Shown here: positions 43,138-53,411 of the stretch, piece after piece
Layout: each line of letters starts with the position of its first letter
Numbering within the stretch: position 1 is the first letter of the stretch
Assembly (NCBI GenBank): GCA_002412795.1
Contig: DHVS01000031.1
Span: 1-64,000, forward strand
Source of the DNA: a bacterium UBP2_UBA5202
GTDB lineage: Bacteria > Edwardsbacteria > AC1 > EtOH8
DNA: 64,000 nucleotides
Direction: 5' to 3'
Program-made: the position numbers and the translations under genes
The notes under the pieces: generated by a model
Database searches by the model: none
What the model saw: only the letters and a program-made list of their open reading frames with translations
Told to the model about the DNA's origin: nothing

Positions 43138-44394
43138 ATGAACTACGATATCAAAGATATCAAACTGGCCGCCCAGGGAAAAAACAAGATCGAGTGGGCC
43201 GAGAAATCAATGCCGGTGCTGCGGATCATCCGCCAGCGCTTTGAAAAGGAAAAGACCCTCAAAGGCGTCAAGCTCTCGGCCTGCCTTCACGTCACCGCCG
43301 AGACCGCCAACCTGATGCGGACCCTTAAGGCCGGCGGAGCCGAGCTCAGATTATGCGCCTCCAACCCGCTTTCCACCCAGGACGAGGTGGCCGCCTCGCT
43401 GGTCAAGGACTACGGGGTCCAGGTGTTCGCGGTCAAGGGCGAGAACAAGGAGACCTACTACCGCCACCTGAACCAGTCGCTGGACCAGCGGCCCAACATC
43501 ACCATGGACGACGGGGCCGACCTGGTCTCCGAGCTGCACTCCAAGCGGAGCGATCTTTTAAAGAACATCATCGGCGGGACCGAGGAGACCACCACCGGCG
43601 TCATCCGCCTGCGGAGCATGGAGAAGGCCGGGACCCTGGGCTTTCCGGTGATCGCGGTCAACGATTCTTTGACCAAGCACATGTTCGACAACCGCTACGG
43701 CACCGGGCAGAGCACTTTGGACGGAGTCCTGCGGGCCACCAACTTCCTGCTGGCCGGATCCACCATGGTGGTGGCCGGTTACGGCTGGTGCGGCCGGGGC
43801 CTGGCCATGCGGGGCAAGGGGATGGGGGCCAATGTCATCGTCACCGAGATCGACAACGTCAAGGCCCTGGAGGCCCTGATGGACGGATTCAATGTGATGC
43901 CCATGGCCCAGGCCGCCAAGGTGGGGGATGTCTTTATCACGGTCACCGGCGACATCAACGTCATCCGGCCCGAGCATTTCAAGGCCATGAAGGACGGGGC
44001 CATCGTCTGCAATTCCGGGCACTTCAACGTGGAACTTGATCTGGCCGGTCTGCGCAAGGCGGCCAAGGCCAGGCGCGAGGTCAGGCCGCTGGTGGAGGAA
44101 TATACCATGCCCTCGGGACGGCACGTCATCATCCTGGCCGAGGGCCGGCTGATAAACCTGGCCACCGCCGAGGGGCACCCGGCCAGCGTGATGGACATGA
44201 GCTTTGCCAACCAGTCCCTGGCCGCCGAGACCCTGGCCAAAAAAGGACGGAGCATGCAGAAGAAGGTCTATTCGCTGCCCCAGGAGATGGACCAGCAGAT
44301 AGCCAGCTTAAAGCTGAAGGCCATGGGGGTCAAGGTCGACGTTCTGACCCCGGAACAGAAGAAGTACCTGGCATCATGGGAGATGGGAACCTAG
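43138..44394 (+). CDS. ahcY: Adenosylhomocysteinase
   Basis: 418-aa NAD-dependent enzyme that splits S-adenosylhomocysteine into adenosine and homocysteine, relieving inhibition of methyltransferases. It shows LHVTAETANLMRTL, YGTGQSTLDG, the NAD-binding VVAGYGWCGRGLAMRGKGMG, NSGHFNVELD, and HPASVMDMSFANQSL near the end. It lacks the long insert of eukaryote-like forms. The frame is open further upstream, but ATG 43138 after AAGGAG gives the family start. Confidence 0.95.
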   Translation: MNYDIKDIKLAAQGKNKIEWAEKSMPVLRIIRQRFEKEKTLKGVKLSACLHVTAETANLMRTLKAGGAELRLCASNPLSTQDEVAASLVKDYGVQVFAVKGENKETYYRHLNQSLDQRPNITMDDGADLVSELHSKRSDLLKNIIGGTEETTTGVIRLRSMEKAGTLGFPVIAVNDSLTKHMFDNRYGTGQSTLDGVLRATNFLLAGSTMVVAGYGWCGRGLAMRGKGMGANVIVTEIDNVKALEALMDGFNVMPMAQAAKVGDVFITVTGDINVIRPEHFKAMKDGAIVCNSGHFNVELDLAGLRKAAKARREVRPLVEEYTMPSGRHVIILAEGRLINLATAEGHPASVMDMSFANQSLAAETLAKKGRSMQKKVYSLPQEMDQQIASLKLKAMGVKVDVLTPEQKKYLASWEMGT

Positions 44395-44420
44395 GATCCA
44401 GTTCAAGACCCAAATGAAAA

Positions 44421-44460
44421 GCGGGCCAGGCTGTATCATAATGAATACAGACTGGCCCGC
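44421..44460. terminator. Long hairpin between the convergent ahcY and lptG genes
   Basis: GCGGGCCAG (44421-44429) with CTGGCCCGC (44452-44460) and an inner CTGTAT/ATACAG stem, separated by one mismatch. There is no clear T run on either strand. It probably marks the end of converging transcripts. The remaining 150 bp to lptG shows nothing recognisable. Confidence 0.6.
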
Positions 44461-44617
44461 GGCAAACAAAACCAAGAGGAAACAATAACGGCCGTTTAAG
44501 TCAGTTTCTTCCGGCAAAAACCAAATACCTTTTATTCCCCTTTTTGCTTTAGACAAACAGCGTTAAGGGGCGGTGGATATTTTGTTTTGACCGGGGGTTC
44601 TGATGAAAACGGTTTTT

Positions 44618-45712
44618 TTATTTGGGCGCCCGATAAAGGATGTACAATCCCAGCGCTCCGAATATCAGGTTGGGAAGCCAGGCCGCCACCGTGGGCTGCA
44701 GGGAAGAATTGTGGCCCAGGGCCCGTCCGGTCTGCAAGATCCCCCAAAAGACAAAGCAGACCAGCAGCGAAAGGGAAAAACTGAGGGTGGCCCCGCTTTT
44801 GCGGGCATTGGAGAGGATGGGCAGCCCGAACAGCAGGATGATGAAGTTGGCAAAGGGGAAGGAAAGCTTGAAGTAGAGGTCCACCACGTAGCGGTGGGCA
44901 TCCCCGCCGGACCGACGCAGGGCGTCGATATACCTGGACAACTGGGCAAAGTTCATCTCGTCCGGCAGCAGAACCCTTTTGGTGAATGATTCCGGGGTCT
45001 CGGTAAACCCGGTCAAAGCCAGGAACTGAAGGCTGTCCTCCAGCATCTGGTCGTTGACGAACCGGCGGCGGATGATGGGGGCGCCTTTGATCCCCTGCAG
45101 TTCCCAGTGATCGTTGACCCATAATCCCCTGGGGGCATCCACCCGCACCGCCAGCCGGTTCAGGGTGTCCATCTGCCAGATCACCACCGAGTCCATGGCG
45201 GCTTTGGGAACGTCGTATTTTTTTATGAAATAAAACCTGCCCTCGGTGCCGGCATAGTAGAGGTTGGCGCGGACCGCCTCAAAATGTAAACTGCGCTTGC
45301 GGATGTCCTGGCGTTCCAGATTCCCCCGCTTTTGGTTGGTAAAAGGCACCACCGTTTCCCCAAAGCCCAGCACCAGCAGGCTGACCAGAAGCCCCAGGAT
45401 CAAGAGGGGCGCGAATATCCGGTTAAGGCTGATGCCCGATGATTTGAGGGCCACGATCTCATAGTGCCGGGACATCTGGCTGATGGTCCCCATGCTGGCC
45501 AAAAGCATGGCCACCGGCAGGGTCAACACCAGGATATATGGAACCTGGTAAAGATAGAAAAGCCCCACCATCCATAGTTTGGCCTTGGCGTCAATGAAGA
45601 TGTCCAGCTTCTCAAAGACGTCCACCAGGATGAAAAGCAGCACAAAGGAAACCAACGCCAGCAGCATGGTCTTTAAAAATTCCCGGATCAGATAGCGGTC
45701 AATGATCTTCAT
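44618..45712 (-). CDS. lptG: LPS export permease, LptG/YjgQ family
   Basis: 364-aa YjgP/YjgQ protein. Six membrane helices, three at each end (MLLALVSFVLLFILVDVF and VLTLPVAMLLASMGTISQM near the N-terminus; FANFIILLFGLPIL, LSFSLSLLVCFVFWGIL and the last helix near the C-terminus), flank a periplasmic jelly-roll domain. LptF and LptG with the LptB ATPase extract LPS from the inner membrane. It is coupled to lptF by a 4-bp overlap. Which of the two is F or G is assigned by order and resemblance. Confidence 0.88.
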   Translation of the reverse strand: MKIIDRYLIREFLKTMLLALVSFVLLFILVDVFEKLDIFIDAKAKLWMVGLFYLYQVPYILVLTLPVAMLLASMGTISQMSRHYEIVALKSSGISLNRIFAPLLILGLLVSLLVLGFGETVVPFTNQKRGNLERQDIRKRSLHFEAVRANLYYAGTEGRFYFIKKYDVPKAAMDSVVIWQMDTLNRLAVRVDAPRGLWVNDHWELQGIKGAPIIRRRFVNDQMLEDSLQFLALTGFTETPESFTKRVLLPDEMNFAQLSRYIDALRRSGGDAHRYVVDLYFKLSFPFANFIILLFGLPILSNARKSGATLSFSLSLLVCFVFWGILQTGRALGHNSSLQPTVAAWLPNLIFGALGLYILYRAPK

Positions 45713-46935
45713 GTTGCCTTTTTGGGGATCAGTTTGCGCAGTTCAATTTCGGAGTTCTGCCATAAAAGCAGCAGAGCCCCGCAGGTTCCCAAAACAATGT
45801 TGGCCGCCCACATGGCCAGCCAGGGGGACACCATCTGGCGGTCGGCCAATTCTTCGCCGCCCACCAAGGCCAGGTAATAGAGCACAAAAAACCCCAGGGC
45901 CATGCCGATGCTGGCGCCCATGGATCCCCGCCTGGTCAGCGCTCCCAGAGGCGCTCCCAGCAGTACGAAGACCAGGCAGGCGAAGGGAATGGCCAGTTTT
46001 TTCTGGATCTCCACCTGATAGCGCCGGATGTCGCTGGTCTTATTGTGGATGTCCTGTTTCAACTGCTCTTTCTGCCAGGCCGAGATCCGGGCAGAATCGG
46101 CCAGCTGGGTTTTTACCGGGGCGATGGTCTGTTCTATCTGGGAGATCTGTCCCTGCATCATCTTAGAGGTCATCTCCCGGTCTCCCCGCTGGGAGCGCAC
46201 CGTCTGAACCGTGGCCGGGTCCAGGGGCAGGTTGATGACATGGGTGTTAAAATCCATTTTGTGGTAGGTCCGGGGGTCCCTGGCGTCGGCTTCGTGGATC
46301 TGGCCCCGCCACAGCTCCAGCCGCAGGACATTCTGCCGGGACATCATGGTCAGCTGCCCCTCGTCGGCAATGATGGTCCGGGGGTAGCCGTTGGGAACGC
46401 TTTCGTAGATGGTGACCTTGTGCAGGCGGGAACTGCCGGCATCCACTTTGCCCACCAGTATATTGTAGCCGGTAAAATCCGAAACAAAAGTGTTCTCCTT
46501 AAGGCGCAGGGCCGGCCTGGCGGAGGAGATGGACATGAAGGTGTTCTTCAAGGAATGATTGGCCTCGGGCAGTATCCGGTCGGTGAAAAAATACAGGCCC
46601 AGGGTCAAAGCCATCCCGGCCAGGACCGGCGCCACCAACAGCCGGATCAAAGGCAGCCCGGCGGATTTAAGCGCTGTCAGCTCGTTGTCGCCGGAGATCC
46701 GCCCGAAGGTCATCAGCACCGCCACCAGCACCGCCATGGGCACGGTCAGGGCCAGGATCGAGGGCAGGCTCAAGGCAAAGACCTTCAGCACCACCAGCCC
46801 GGCCACCCGTTTGCCGATCAAAAGGTCGATCAGTTCAAACAGTTTGTCCATCAGCAGGATGAAGGTGGTGACGGCCAGCGCAAAGGAAAAGGGGGCCAGG
46901 TGCTCCCTCAAAAGATAACGGTCCACTATTTTCAT
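45709..46935 (-). CDS. lptF: LPS export permease, LptF/YjgP family
   Basis: 408-aa YjgP/YjgQ protein starting KIVDRYLLREHLAPFSFAL, with SLPSILALTVPMAVLVAVLMTFGRISGDNELTALKSAGL, the family signature around helices 2-3. A long periplasmic part includes a coiled segment at about 270-310 (MQGQISQIEQTIAPVKTQL and following). C-terminal helices contain VFVLLGAPLGALTRRGSMG. The frame is open upstream, but ATG 46935 matches lptG and the family. First gene of the pair. Confidence 0.9.
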   Translation of the reverse strand: MKIVDRYLLREHLAPFSFALAVTTFILLMDKLFELIDLLIGKRVAGLVVLKVFALSLPSILALTVPMAVLVAVLMTFGRISGDNELTALKSAGLPLIRLLVAPVLAGMALTLGLYFFTDRILPEANHSLKNTFMSISSARPALRLKENTFVSDFTGYNILVGKVDAGSSRLHKVTIYESVPNGYPRTIIADEGQLTMMSRQNVLRLELWRGQIHEADARDPRTYHKMDFNTHVINLPLDPATVQTVRSQRGDREMTSKMMQGQISQIEQTIAPVKTQLADSARISAWQKEQLKQDIHNKTSDIRRYQVEIQKKLAIPFACLVFVLLGAPLGALTRRGSMGASIGMALGFFVLYYLALVGGEELADRQMVSPWLAMWAANIVLGTCGALLLLWQNSEIELRKLIPKKAT

Positions 46936-47095
46936 GGGATTAATGTTAACCTGTAATCCCCAAAAATGCAAGAGTTTTCTGTGTTCCGGCGGAAAGGCCG
47001 GAAACCAATCAGACAGGATTAACATGATCTACATGCTGCTGGTGACCGCCCGGTGAATCCCCAAACAATATTTTTCACGTTTTTCAAGATGGATT

Positions 47096-50000
47096 TTGGA
47101 ACCACTTCCCACAAATAAGAAACTAAAGCTTATCCTTTCATTGTTTTTGGCGACAATGGCCGGAGCGGGTCTGGCTGTGGCCCAGGAGCAGGGTTCGCTG
47201 GATTCGCTGACCGCAGGCTTTATCGGCCGGCAGGCCAGGGATCAGAACATTGCGGTCCGGGACAGCCTGGACCTGAGCCTGAACGCCATGATGGAACTGG
47301 AGCTGTACAAGGACTTTCCGCTCTCCCAAAGTTACAATACCCTGGAAGGTTTGGGGCTGAAGCGCCGCCAGGCCGGGTTGGCAGCCCTGTGGCGGCAGAA
47401 CAATGCTGATTTTCTGGCCAAGGCGGCCGCCGACCGCTCCGGCGAGGGGCTGATCCCGGACATCAAGGTGCCGCTGCCGGGGATCGGCAAAATCCTGGGC
47501 TCCGGGGCCCAGATAAAGATCAGCGGCAGCGAGAAGATAACCATCGGCGGCCAGCAGACATCCTACCCCAACCAGATCAACACCCCGGACGGAACCAGCA
47601 ACGATAATTTTGCCCTGAAGATAAAGCAGGAACAGCAGGTGAACCTGGAGGGAATCATCGGGGAGCGGCTGCACGTGCTGATAGACTGGAACAGCGAAGC
47701 CCTGACCGACAAGAAAAGCAAGATCCGCCTTTACTACGAGGGCAAGGAGGATGAGATATTGCAGCGGCTGGAGGCCGGGGACACCGAGTTCAGCCTGGCG
47801 GGCTCGTCCCTGATCGGCGGATTAAGCACCCAGCACAAGGGGCTGTTCGGCATCAAGGGGGTGGCCAGGCTGGGCGGCCTGGAGCTGACCGCCATCGCCA
47901 GCAAGGACGAGGGCCAGAACGAGACCAAGAGCTTTGTGGGCCAAAGCCAGCAGAAGGAAAACAAATACAACGACAAGGATTTCATCGCCCGCCGCTTTTT
48001 CTGGATCCCGCTGGCCGATCCGGCCGATTCCATCATTGACCTCCGGGTCTACGTGAATTCACAGAACCAAACCCAGACCGGCGCCAAAACGCTGAACGGG
48101 CTGAACCTCAGCTGGCGCGATTTTAAGGTGAGGGATTCCGTTATCAACACCGGCAGTTATGTGACGGTGGAAAAGAAACTGATCGAGGAGTTCAACTATG
48201 AGGTAATAGGCGAAGGCCTCGGATATCTTTTGACCCTGGCCTACGGGCTCCAGACCAGCGATGCGATGCTGGTGGCTTATAAGACCAAAAACGGAAAATA
48301 TTATCCCGACCAAAGCGTATTCGACACCACCAGCCAGCCCAACGCCGCCCTGATCAAACCCTCCAACTGCCGGCGGGCGGACACCGCGTCGGGCGACGGC
48401 TTTGCCTGGAACTACGAGTTCAGGAATTTCTATAATATCGGCCCCAGCAACATCGTGGAAACCAGCCTTAAGATAGATGTCAGAAAAATATCCAGCTCGG
48501 GGTCGGATTTCCAGTCAAGGGATTCGGCCAGCGGCAGGCTGTTCACCGACCTGATGTCCCTGGCCGACGCCGACGGCCTGATAGACTTTGAGAACCTGCG
48601 CATCGCCGGGGGGTATTTTTTCTTCGACCTGAAATACGACATGTTTTACCGTCCCTTGCCGACCCGGCCGTTCGACGATCCGGCCCTGCCGGTGCCCAAC
48701 CCGGACATCTATGACAGCGTCAGCCTGGAGAGGGTCACCCCCCAGTACCAGATAGCGGTAAGCTATCTCACCAAGGAAGCGGTCTATGCCCTGGATGTCC
48801 CCGGGCAGCTGATAGACGGGAGCGTCCAGGCCAGCATCGGCGGGGAAACGGTGCCCGCAAACCAGTACACGGTGGACTACGAGACCGGCACCGTCACCTT
48901 TTCCGAGGCCTACCGGGAAAAGGCGCTTCAGGCCGGCGCCGACCTGAAGATCAGCTATCAATTTCTGCCCTGGGCTTCCTTCGGCACCAAGACCCTGGCG
49001 GGCTTAAGGGGCATCTATAAATTCAGCGAACAGGCCCAGCTGGGGGGCACCTGGCTCTACCGCAGCGAGCAGAGCCTGGAGACCAAGCCCCGGCTGGGCG
49101 AGGAGCCCAAGCGGATGATAGTGGCCGGGCTGGACGGATTTTACAAGGCCAGTCCGGAATTCCTGACCACTCTGGCCAACTATCTGCCGGGAGTGGAGAC
49201 CGAGGCGGCCTCAAATTTTGAAGTCTCGGGTGAAGCCGCGGCCAATTTCCCCAACCCCAACACCCGGGGCGAGGTTTACCTGGACGACATGGACGGCACC
49301 AAGCTGACCGACGGCCTTAACCTGTACCGCCAGGGCTGGGTCCGCTCCGGCCTTCCGGACGCCGGTTTCAACAAGACCAGGGACCAGTTGTCTGCCCGGG
49401 CCTTTTGGTACAACCCCACCGCCAAAGTGACCCAGGGGCAGATAAACCCGGCCATCACCGATTCCACCCTGCGCAAAGACCCGGTGACCACCCTAAAGCT
49501 CCACCACCAGCCGATGCCCGCCGCCGGCGTTAATTCCTGGTCGGGCATCACCCAGCTTTTAAGCCGGAACGGGATGGACCTGAGCCAGAGCAAACTGCTT
49601 AACGTCTGGGTCCGGACCAAAGACAATGTGGCGGTCCGGATGCACATAGATTTCGGGGAGGAGATTGACCTGGACCAGATAAGGCGCGATGCCTGGGGAT
49701 TTATCAAAGGCCGGACCGACACCGTGGATGCCGAGCCGCTGGCCCCCGGCGGCCAGCAGATATACATTGACGGCAATGATCGCGGGTTGGATACCATTAA
49801 ACAGGCAGATGCTGGGGCATCCGGAACCGGCGACGACGGCAACGACGATTTTCTGGCCAGCGACTCCACCAGGCACAACGGCACCGAAGGCAACGGGATC
49901 TACGATACCGAGGACCTGAAACTTTCCGGCAAGGGGCCGGGCAGGTATTACAAGCAGACCAACCGCTATTATTCTTTTGCCTTCGATCTTTGTGACGCCA

Positions 50001-52777
50001 ACGGACAGCCCAATGAATACGGCTGGCGTAAATTCTCCATTCCCCTGGATTCGGCCAGGGCCATAGGCTCCCCCTACGGCTGGGGCAATATCTCCTACGC
50101 CCGGATCTGGGTGGACAGCTGTTCGGCCGCCTCAGCCGAGGTGGAACTGGCCCTGGTGGAAATATCCGGCAACCGGTGGCAGGAGAAACCAATTGAGGCT
50201 GCATTATATTCAGGTCCGGTGGACAGCAGCGAAAAATTCCACGTGACGGTAAAGAACAACAAGGACGACGCCGACTACGTCCCGCCGCCCAATGCGGTGG
50301 AGAACGATGAGAACGGGCACCCCAAATTCGAGCAAAGCCTGGTTTTTAAGCTGGCCAACCTTAAACCCGGACATCTGGCGCTGGCCCAGAGGAACACCAA
50401 CGCCATGGAAAAAAATTATACCGGCTACAAAAAACTAAAGCTTTGGGTCAAAGACAGCCTGGGAGCCGGGCAGTTCCTGATCCGGCTGGCCTCAAATGCC
50501 GACAGCTCCAGCCCCTATTACCAATTCACCGGATCGCTTTCGGCCGGGTGGCAGGAACTGTCGCTGAACCTGGAGGACCTCAGCAGCCTGAAAAAACTGA
50601 CCCCCGATTCCCTGGGTTTCAGGAGGCAGGGGGACTATACCGTAAAAGGCAATCCCAACCTGGCCAATATCGGATCCCTGTATCTGGGGGTGGTCAATCA
50701 GGACCCGGCCCGGCCGTTATACACCGACCAGGTCTGGTTTAACAACCTGCGGCTGGATGAAGTGCGGCGGGACCGGGGCACGGCGGTGACCGCCAGCGTC
50801 AGGCTGGGGGTGGCCGACCTGTTATCGCTCAGCCTGGGATTTAACCGCACCGATGCTTACTGGTATACCATGGGGCAAAGCCCGGCCCTGGCCCAAAGGG
50901 TAAGCTACAATCTGGGCGGAAGCCTGCAGCTGGATAAGTTCTATCTCAACCGCCTGGGACTTAAGGTCCCGGTAAGTTTTGGGGCCAGCCTGGCCGAGAG
51001 CTATCCCTGGTACGGCGGCGACGACCGCAAGCTGACAGATCAGGAAAGCTCCGAACAGATGGACTGGAGCCGGGGCCGGAACGTCAGTTTTTCCCTGAGC
51101 AAGAGTCCATCCAAGTGGTGGCTGACGGATTTCACCATCGACCGGATGGCCGGTTCGCTGGCCTGGAGCCGCAGCACTTCCAGCGACCGTCACAATTCGG
51201 ACAGCACCACCACTCTCAACACCAATCTCAGCTGGGGATGGGGGCCCAAGGCCAAAAGAAACATTGGAATAGGAAACTGGCTGAAACTTTATTACCTGCC
51301 GTCAAACCTTTCTTTTGCGGTCAACAACAACCGCACCCGGCACTGGAACCTGGACAAACAGGTCAACGTAATCAGCACCGCGGGCAGCGGCCTGACCCGG
51401 GGCGGCAGCGCCCAGCTGGCCTGGCAGATATCCGACCAGCTGAATTACCGCCTTTCCACCAGCCGCAACCTCCTGCAGAGGACCGGGGCCGGCGAGCTGG
51501 CCTGGCGTTACGGCCTGGGCTCGGAGGTCTCCCGCTCCCAGACGGTGGATTACCATACCACCCTTACCTGGCTGAAAATAATTCAGCCCACCTTCAATTA
51601 CAGCACCACCTATAACCAGGCCAACCGGGCCTACCTGGTTCCGGGGAAACCCGACTCATCTTCGTTTCTGGATGTTTCCAACGCCAACAATCTTTCGCTG
51701 AACGGAAATCTGGAAATAGCCAAATGGCTGATGAAAATAACGGCTTTGCGGAACGAAGCCAAGGACGATTCCACCGAAGCCGGGACCCCGTTATGGCTGG
51801 TCATCCAGCTGGAGAAAATACTTAAGAAGATCAATCCCCTGGACATAACCTTCTCCCAGAGCAAAACCAACAGCTCCTCCGGTCTTTACAGCCGGCCGGA
51901 TGTTATGCATCCCGATGTCTTTTACCAGCTGGGCTGGCGGCGGCGGCCGCTTTCTTCCGAAAGCTATGCCCCCCTGGCCTCGGAGCGGGCCGGCATCACC
52001 AACAACTATTCGGCCAGCACCGGCGGCTCGCTGGGCCAGCTGAGCATCAATGCCGGCTGGCAGCGCAGCGATTCCTGGACCTGGGACCCCACCAGCGCCA
52101 TCTCCCGGCAGGGCATCACCTGGCCGGATCTGAGGGTCAGCCTGAGCTCGGTGGAGCGGATGTTCAAGGGCCTGAAAATACTGACCAGCGCCAGCCTGAG
52201 CAGCAATTATTCCCAGCGCCAGGATAAATCTTCACAATCCGGACGGGGTGTCACCAGCTGGAACATCAACCAAAGCTTCAACCCGCTGATCTCGCTGAAT
52301 ACCAGATGGAAAAAACAGGTCAGCAGCCAGGCTTCCTTTGATTATTCCACCACCCAGAGCCTCCTTCCGGTAACCTCCGCCGAATTTCCCAGCGGCTGGC
52401 AGAAAGCCTGGACCCGCAACCGGAAGATCAGCGCCTCGGGGAATTACTCCTTCAGCGCTCCCCAGGGCTTTGTGCTGAATATGTGGAAGATGGGCAAGAA
52501 GAGGTTCAAATTCAAAAGCGACCTTAACCTGGGACTGCAGACCAGTTATTCCAATACGGTATCGGCCCCCAAACTGGATATGGACCAGGAGGCCACCCCG
52601 GAAGATTATGACAGCGACAGGACCGATATATCCATTTCGCCTAACGCCACCTATAATTTTACCCGGAACATCAAGGGTGAATTAAGCGGGTCATATACCA
52701 GCAGTACAAACAAGGTCACCTCGACCACGGACAGCGAGTCTTTCAGCCTTAACACCACCGTTACCATAACTTTTTAG
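47096..52777 (+). CDS. sprA: SprA-family giant outer-membrane protein (T9SS translocon-like)
   Basis: 1893 aa. A signal peptide (KKLKLILSLFLATMAGAGLAVA) is followed by regions matching SprA: GERLHVLIDWNSEA, LYYEGKEDEILQRLEAGD, HKGLFGIKGVARLGG, RRFFWIPLADPADS, and FEVSGEAAANFPNPNTRG with YLDDMDGT. The second half is an alternating beta pattern rich in Ser/Thr/Trp ending in an aromatic TVTITF, as for an outer-membrane barrel. SprA forms the outer-membrane channel of the type IX secretion system in Bacteroidota, where it is about 2400 aa; this is shorter. It starts at TTG with no clear ribosome binding site. Divergent from lptF. Confidence 0.8.
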   Translation: MEPLPTNKKLKLILSLFLATMAGAGLAVAQEQGSLDSLTAGFIGRQARDQNIAVRDSLDLSLNAMMELELYKDFPLSQSYNTLEGLGLKRRQAGLAALWRQNNADFLAKAAADRSGEGLIPDIKVPLPGIGKILGSGAQIKISGSEKITIGGQQTSYPNQINTPDGTSNDNFALKIKQEQQVNLEGIIGERLHVLIDWNSEALTDKKSKIRLYYEGKEDEILQRLEAGDTEFSLAGSSLIGGLSTQHKGLFGIKGVARLGGLELTAIASKDEGQNETKSFVGQSQQKENKYNDKDFIARRFFWIPLADPADSIIDLRVYVNSQNQTQTGAKTLNGLNLSWRDFKVRDSVINTGSYVTVEKKLIEEFNYEVIGEGLGYLLTLAYGLQTSDAMLVAYKTKNGKYYPDQSVFDTTSQPNAALIKPSNCRRADTASGDGFAWNYEFRNFYNIGPSNIVETSLKIDVRKISSSGSDFQSRDSASGRLFTDLMSLADADGLIDFENLRIAGGYFFFDLKYDMFYRPLPTRPFDDPALPVPNPDIYDSVSLERVTPQYQIAVSYLTKEAVYALDVPGQLIDGSVQASIGGETVPANQYTVDYETGTVTFSEAYREKALQAGADLKISYQFLPWASFGTKTLAGLRGIYKFSEQAQLGGTWLYRSEQSLETKPRLGEEPKRMIVAGLDGFYKASPEFLTTLANYLPGVETEAASNFEVSGEAAANFPNPNTRGEVYLDDMDGTKLTDGLNLYRQGWVRSGLPDAGFNKTRDQLSARAFWYNPTAKVTQGQINPAITDSTLRKDPVTTLKLHHQPMPAAGVNSWSGITQLLSRNGMDLSQSKLLNVWVRTKDNVAVRMHIDFGEEIDLDQIRRDAWGFIKGRTDTVDAEPLAPGGQQIYIDGNDRGLDTIKQADAGASGTGDDGNDDFLASDSTRHNGTEGNGIYDTEDLKLSGKGPGRYYKQTNRYYSFAFDLCDANGQPNEYGWRKFSIPLDSARAIGSPYGWGNISYARIWVDSCSAASAEVELALVEISGNRWQEKPIEAALYSGPVDSSEKFHVTVKNNKDDADYVPPPNAVENDENGHPKFEQSLVFKLANLKPGHLALAQRNTNAMEKNYTGYKKLKLWVKDSLGAGQFLIRLASNADSSSPYYQFTGSLSAGWQELSLNLEDLSSLKKLTPDSLGFRRQGDYTVKGNPNLANIGSLYLGVVNQDPARPLYTDQVWFNNLRLDEVRRDRGTAVTASVRLGVADLLSLSLGFNRTDAYWYTMGQSPALAQRVSYNLGGSLQLDKFYLNRLGLKVPVSFGASLAESYPWYGGDDRKLTDQESSEQMDWSRGRNVSFSLSKSPSKWWLTDFTIDRMAGSLAWSRSTSSDRHNSDSTTTLNTNLSWGWGPKAKRNIGIGNWLKLYYLPSNLSFAVNNNRTRHWNLDKQVNVISTAGSGLTRGGSAQLAWQISDQLNYRLSTSRNLLQRTGAGELAWRYGLGSEVSRSQTVDYHTTLTWLKIIQPTFNYSTTYNQANRAYLVPGKPDSSSFLDVSNANNLSLNGNLEIAKWLMKITALRNEAKDDSTEAGTPLWLVIQLEKILKKINPLDITFSQSKTNSSSGLYSRPDVMHPDVFYQLGWRRRPLSSESYAPLASERAGITNNYSASTGGSLGQLSINAGWQRSDSWTWDPTSAISRQGITWPDLRVSLSSVERMFKGLKILTSASLSSNYSQRQDKSSQSGRGVTSWNINQSFNPLISLNTRWKKQVSSQASFDYSTTQSLLPVTSAEFPSGWQKAWTRNRKISASGNYSFSAPQGFVLNMWKMGKKRFKFKSDLNLGLQTSYSNTVSAPKLDMDQEATPEDYDSDRTDISISPNATYNFTRNIKGELSGSYTSSTNKVTSTTDSESFSLNTTVTITF

Positions 52778-52784
52778 CAGCGCC

Positions 52785-53222
52785 ATGTTTGGATTTACCC
52801 CGGACGAAAAAAAGGCCGTGATATTCCTGACGGCCGCCTTTGTGGCCGGCACCGCCATCCTGGTCTACCAGAAAAGCCACCCCGGATTTGCCCCCGGCCT
52901 GAAAAGCGTCATCGCCGGACTGCCGGCCCCGGCCGACAGCGGGGCGGCCCAAATGCTTTCGGACGGAGCGCCCGGGCCGGCGGGGGAAGCATTGTCGCGG
53001 CAAAGCCGCAAATATTTCCCGCCCCAGCGGGTGAACGTCAATCAGGCTTCCCAGCAGGCCCTGGAAAAACTTCCCAATATCGGGCCGGCCATGGCCAAGA
53101 GGATCATTGAGTACCGGTCCGCCCAGGGAGGGTTCAAAAAGGCGGATGAGCTGGGAAAGGTGAAAGGGATAGGCCCCAAGCGCCTGAGCCAGCTGATGGA
53201 GCATGTGACGGTGGAGCCGTGA
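52785..53222 (+). CDS. ComEA-like helix-hairpin-helix protein
   Basis: 145 aa. An N-terminal hydrophobic anchor (VIFLTAAFVAGTAILVY) and a Pro/Ala/Gly linker are followed by a ComEA-type HhH domain at about 80-140: VNVNQASQQALEKLPNIGPAMAKRIIEYR and VKGIGPKRLSQL. ComEA proteins bind incoming DNA in the periplasm during type IV pilus-driven transformation, and pilus genes follow. It is 7 bp after sprA, so possibly co-transcribed with it. Confidence 0.85.
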   Translation: MFGFTPDEKKAVIFLTAAFVAGTAILVYQKSHPGFAPGLKSVIAGLPAPADSGAAQMLSDGAPGPAGEALSRQSRKYFPPQRVNVNQASQQALEKLPNIGPAMAKRIIEYRSAQGGFKKADELGKVKGIGPKRLSQLMEHVTVEP

Positions 53223-53260
53223 AAGCTAAAGCTCCCGAGGGACGCTGAAAAACCATTTTA

Positions 53261-53286
53261 CCCGGCTGTTGCAGGCCGGGTTTTCT
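53261..53286 (+). terminator. Intrinsic terminator after the ComEA-like gene
   Basis: CCCGGC (53261-53266) with GCCGGG (53275-53280), loop of 8, then TTTTC. It separates the sprA unit from the pilus operon. Confidence 0.65.
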
Positions 53287-53368
53287 ATTGGCTAAAAAAT
53301 TTGAAAATTTATGCATAAAATCCTTTATTTTCGGCTGTAATTATGTTATATTAAACAATCGGTATTGC

Positions 53369-53398
53369 TTGACAACCCCTTGTCGTCTATGGTATAGT
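53369..53398 (+). promoter_or_regulatory. Sigma-70-type promoter before the pilB cluster
   Basis: Perfect TTGACA (53369-53374) and TATAGT (53393-53398) with 18-bp spacing, 70 bp before the first pilB. Confidence 0.6.
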
Positions 53399-53411
53399 AA
53401 ATGTCATCCTG

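Noticed and set aside
44618..46935. Recent tandem duplication of one permease
   Set aside because: The two genes share the YjgP/YjgQ layout but little direct sequence identity; this is the normal ancient LptF/LptG pair.
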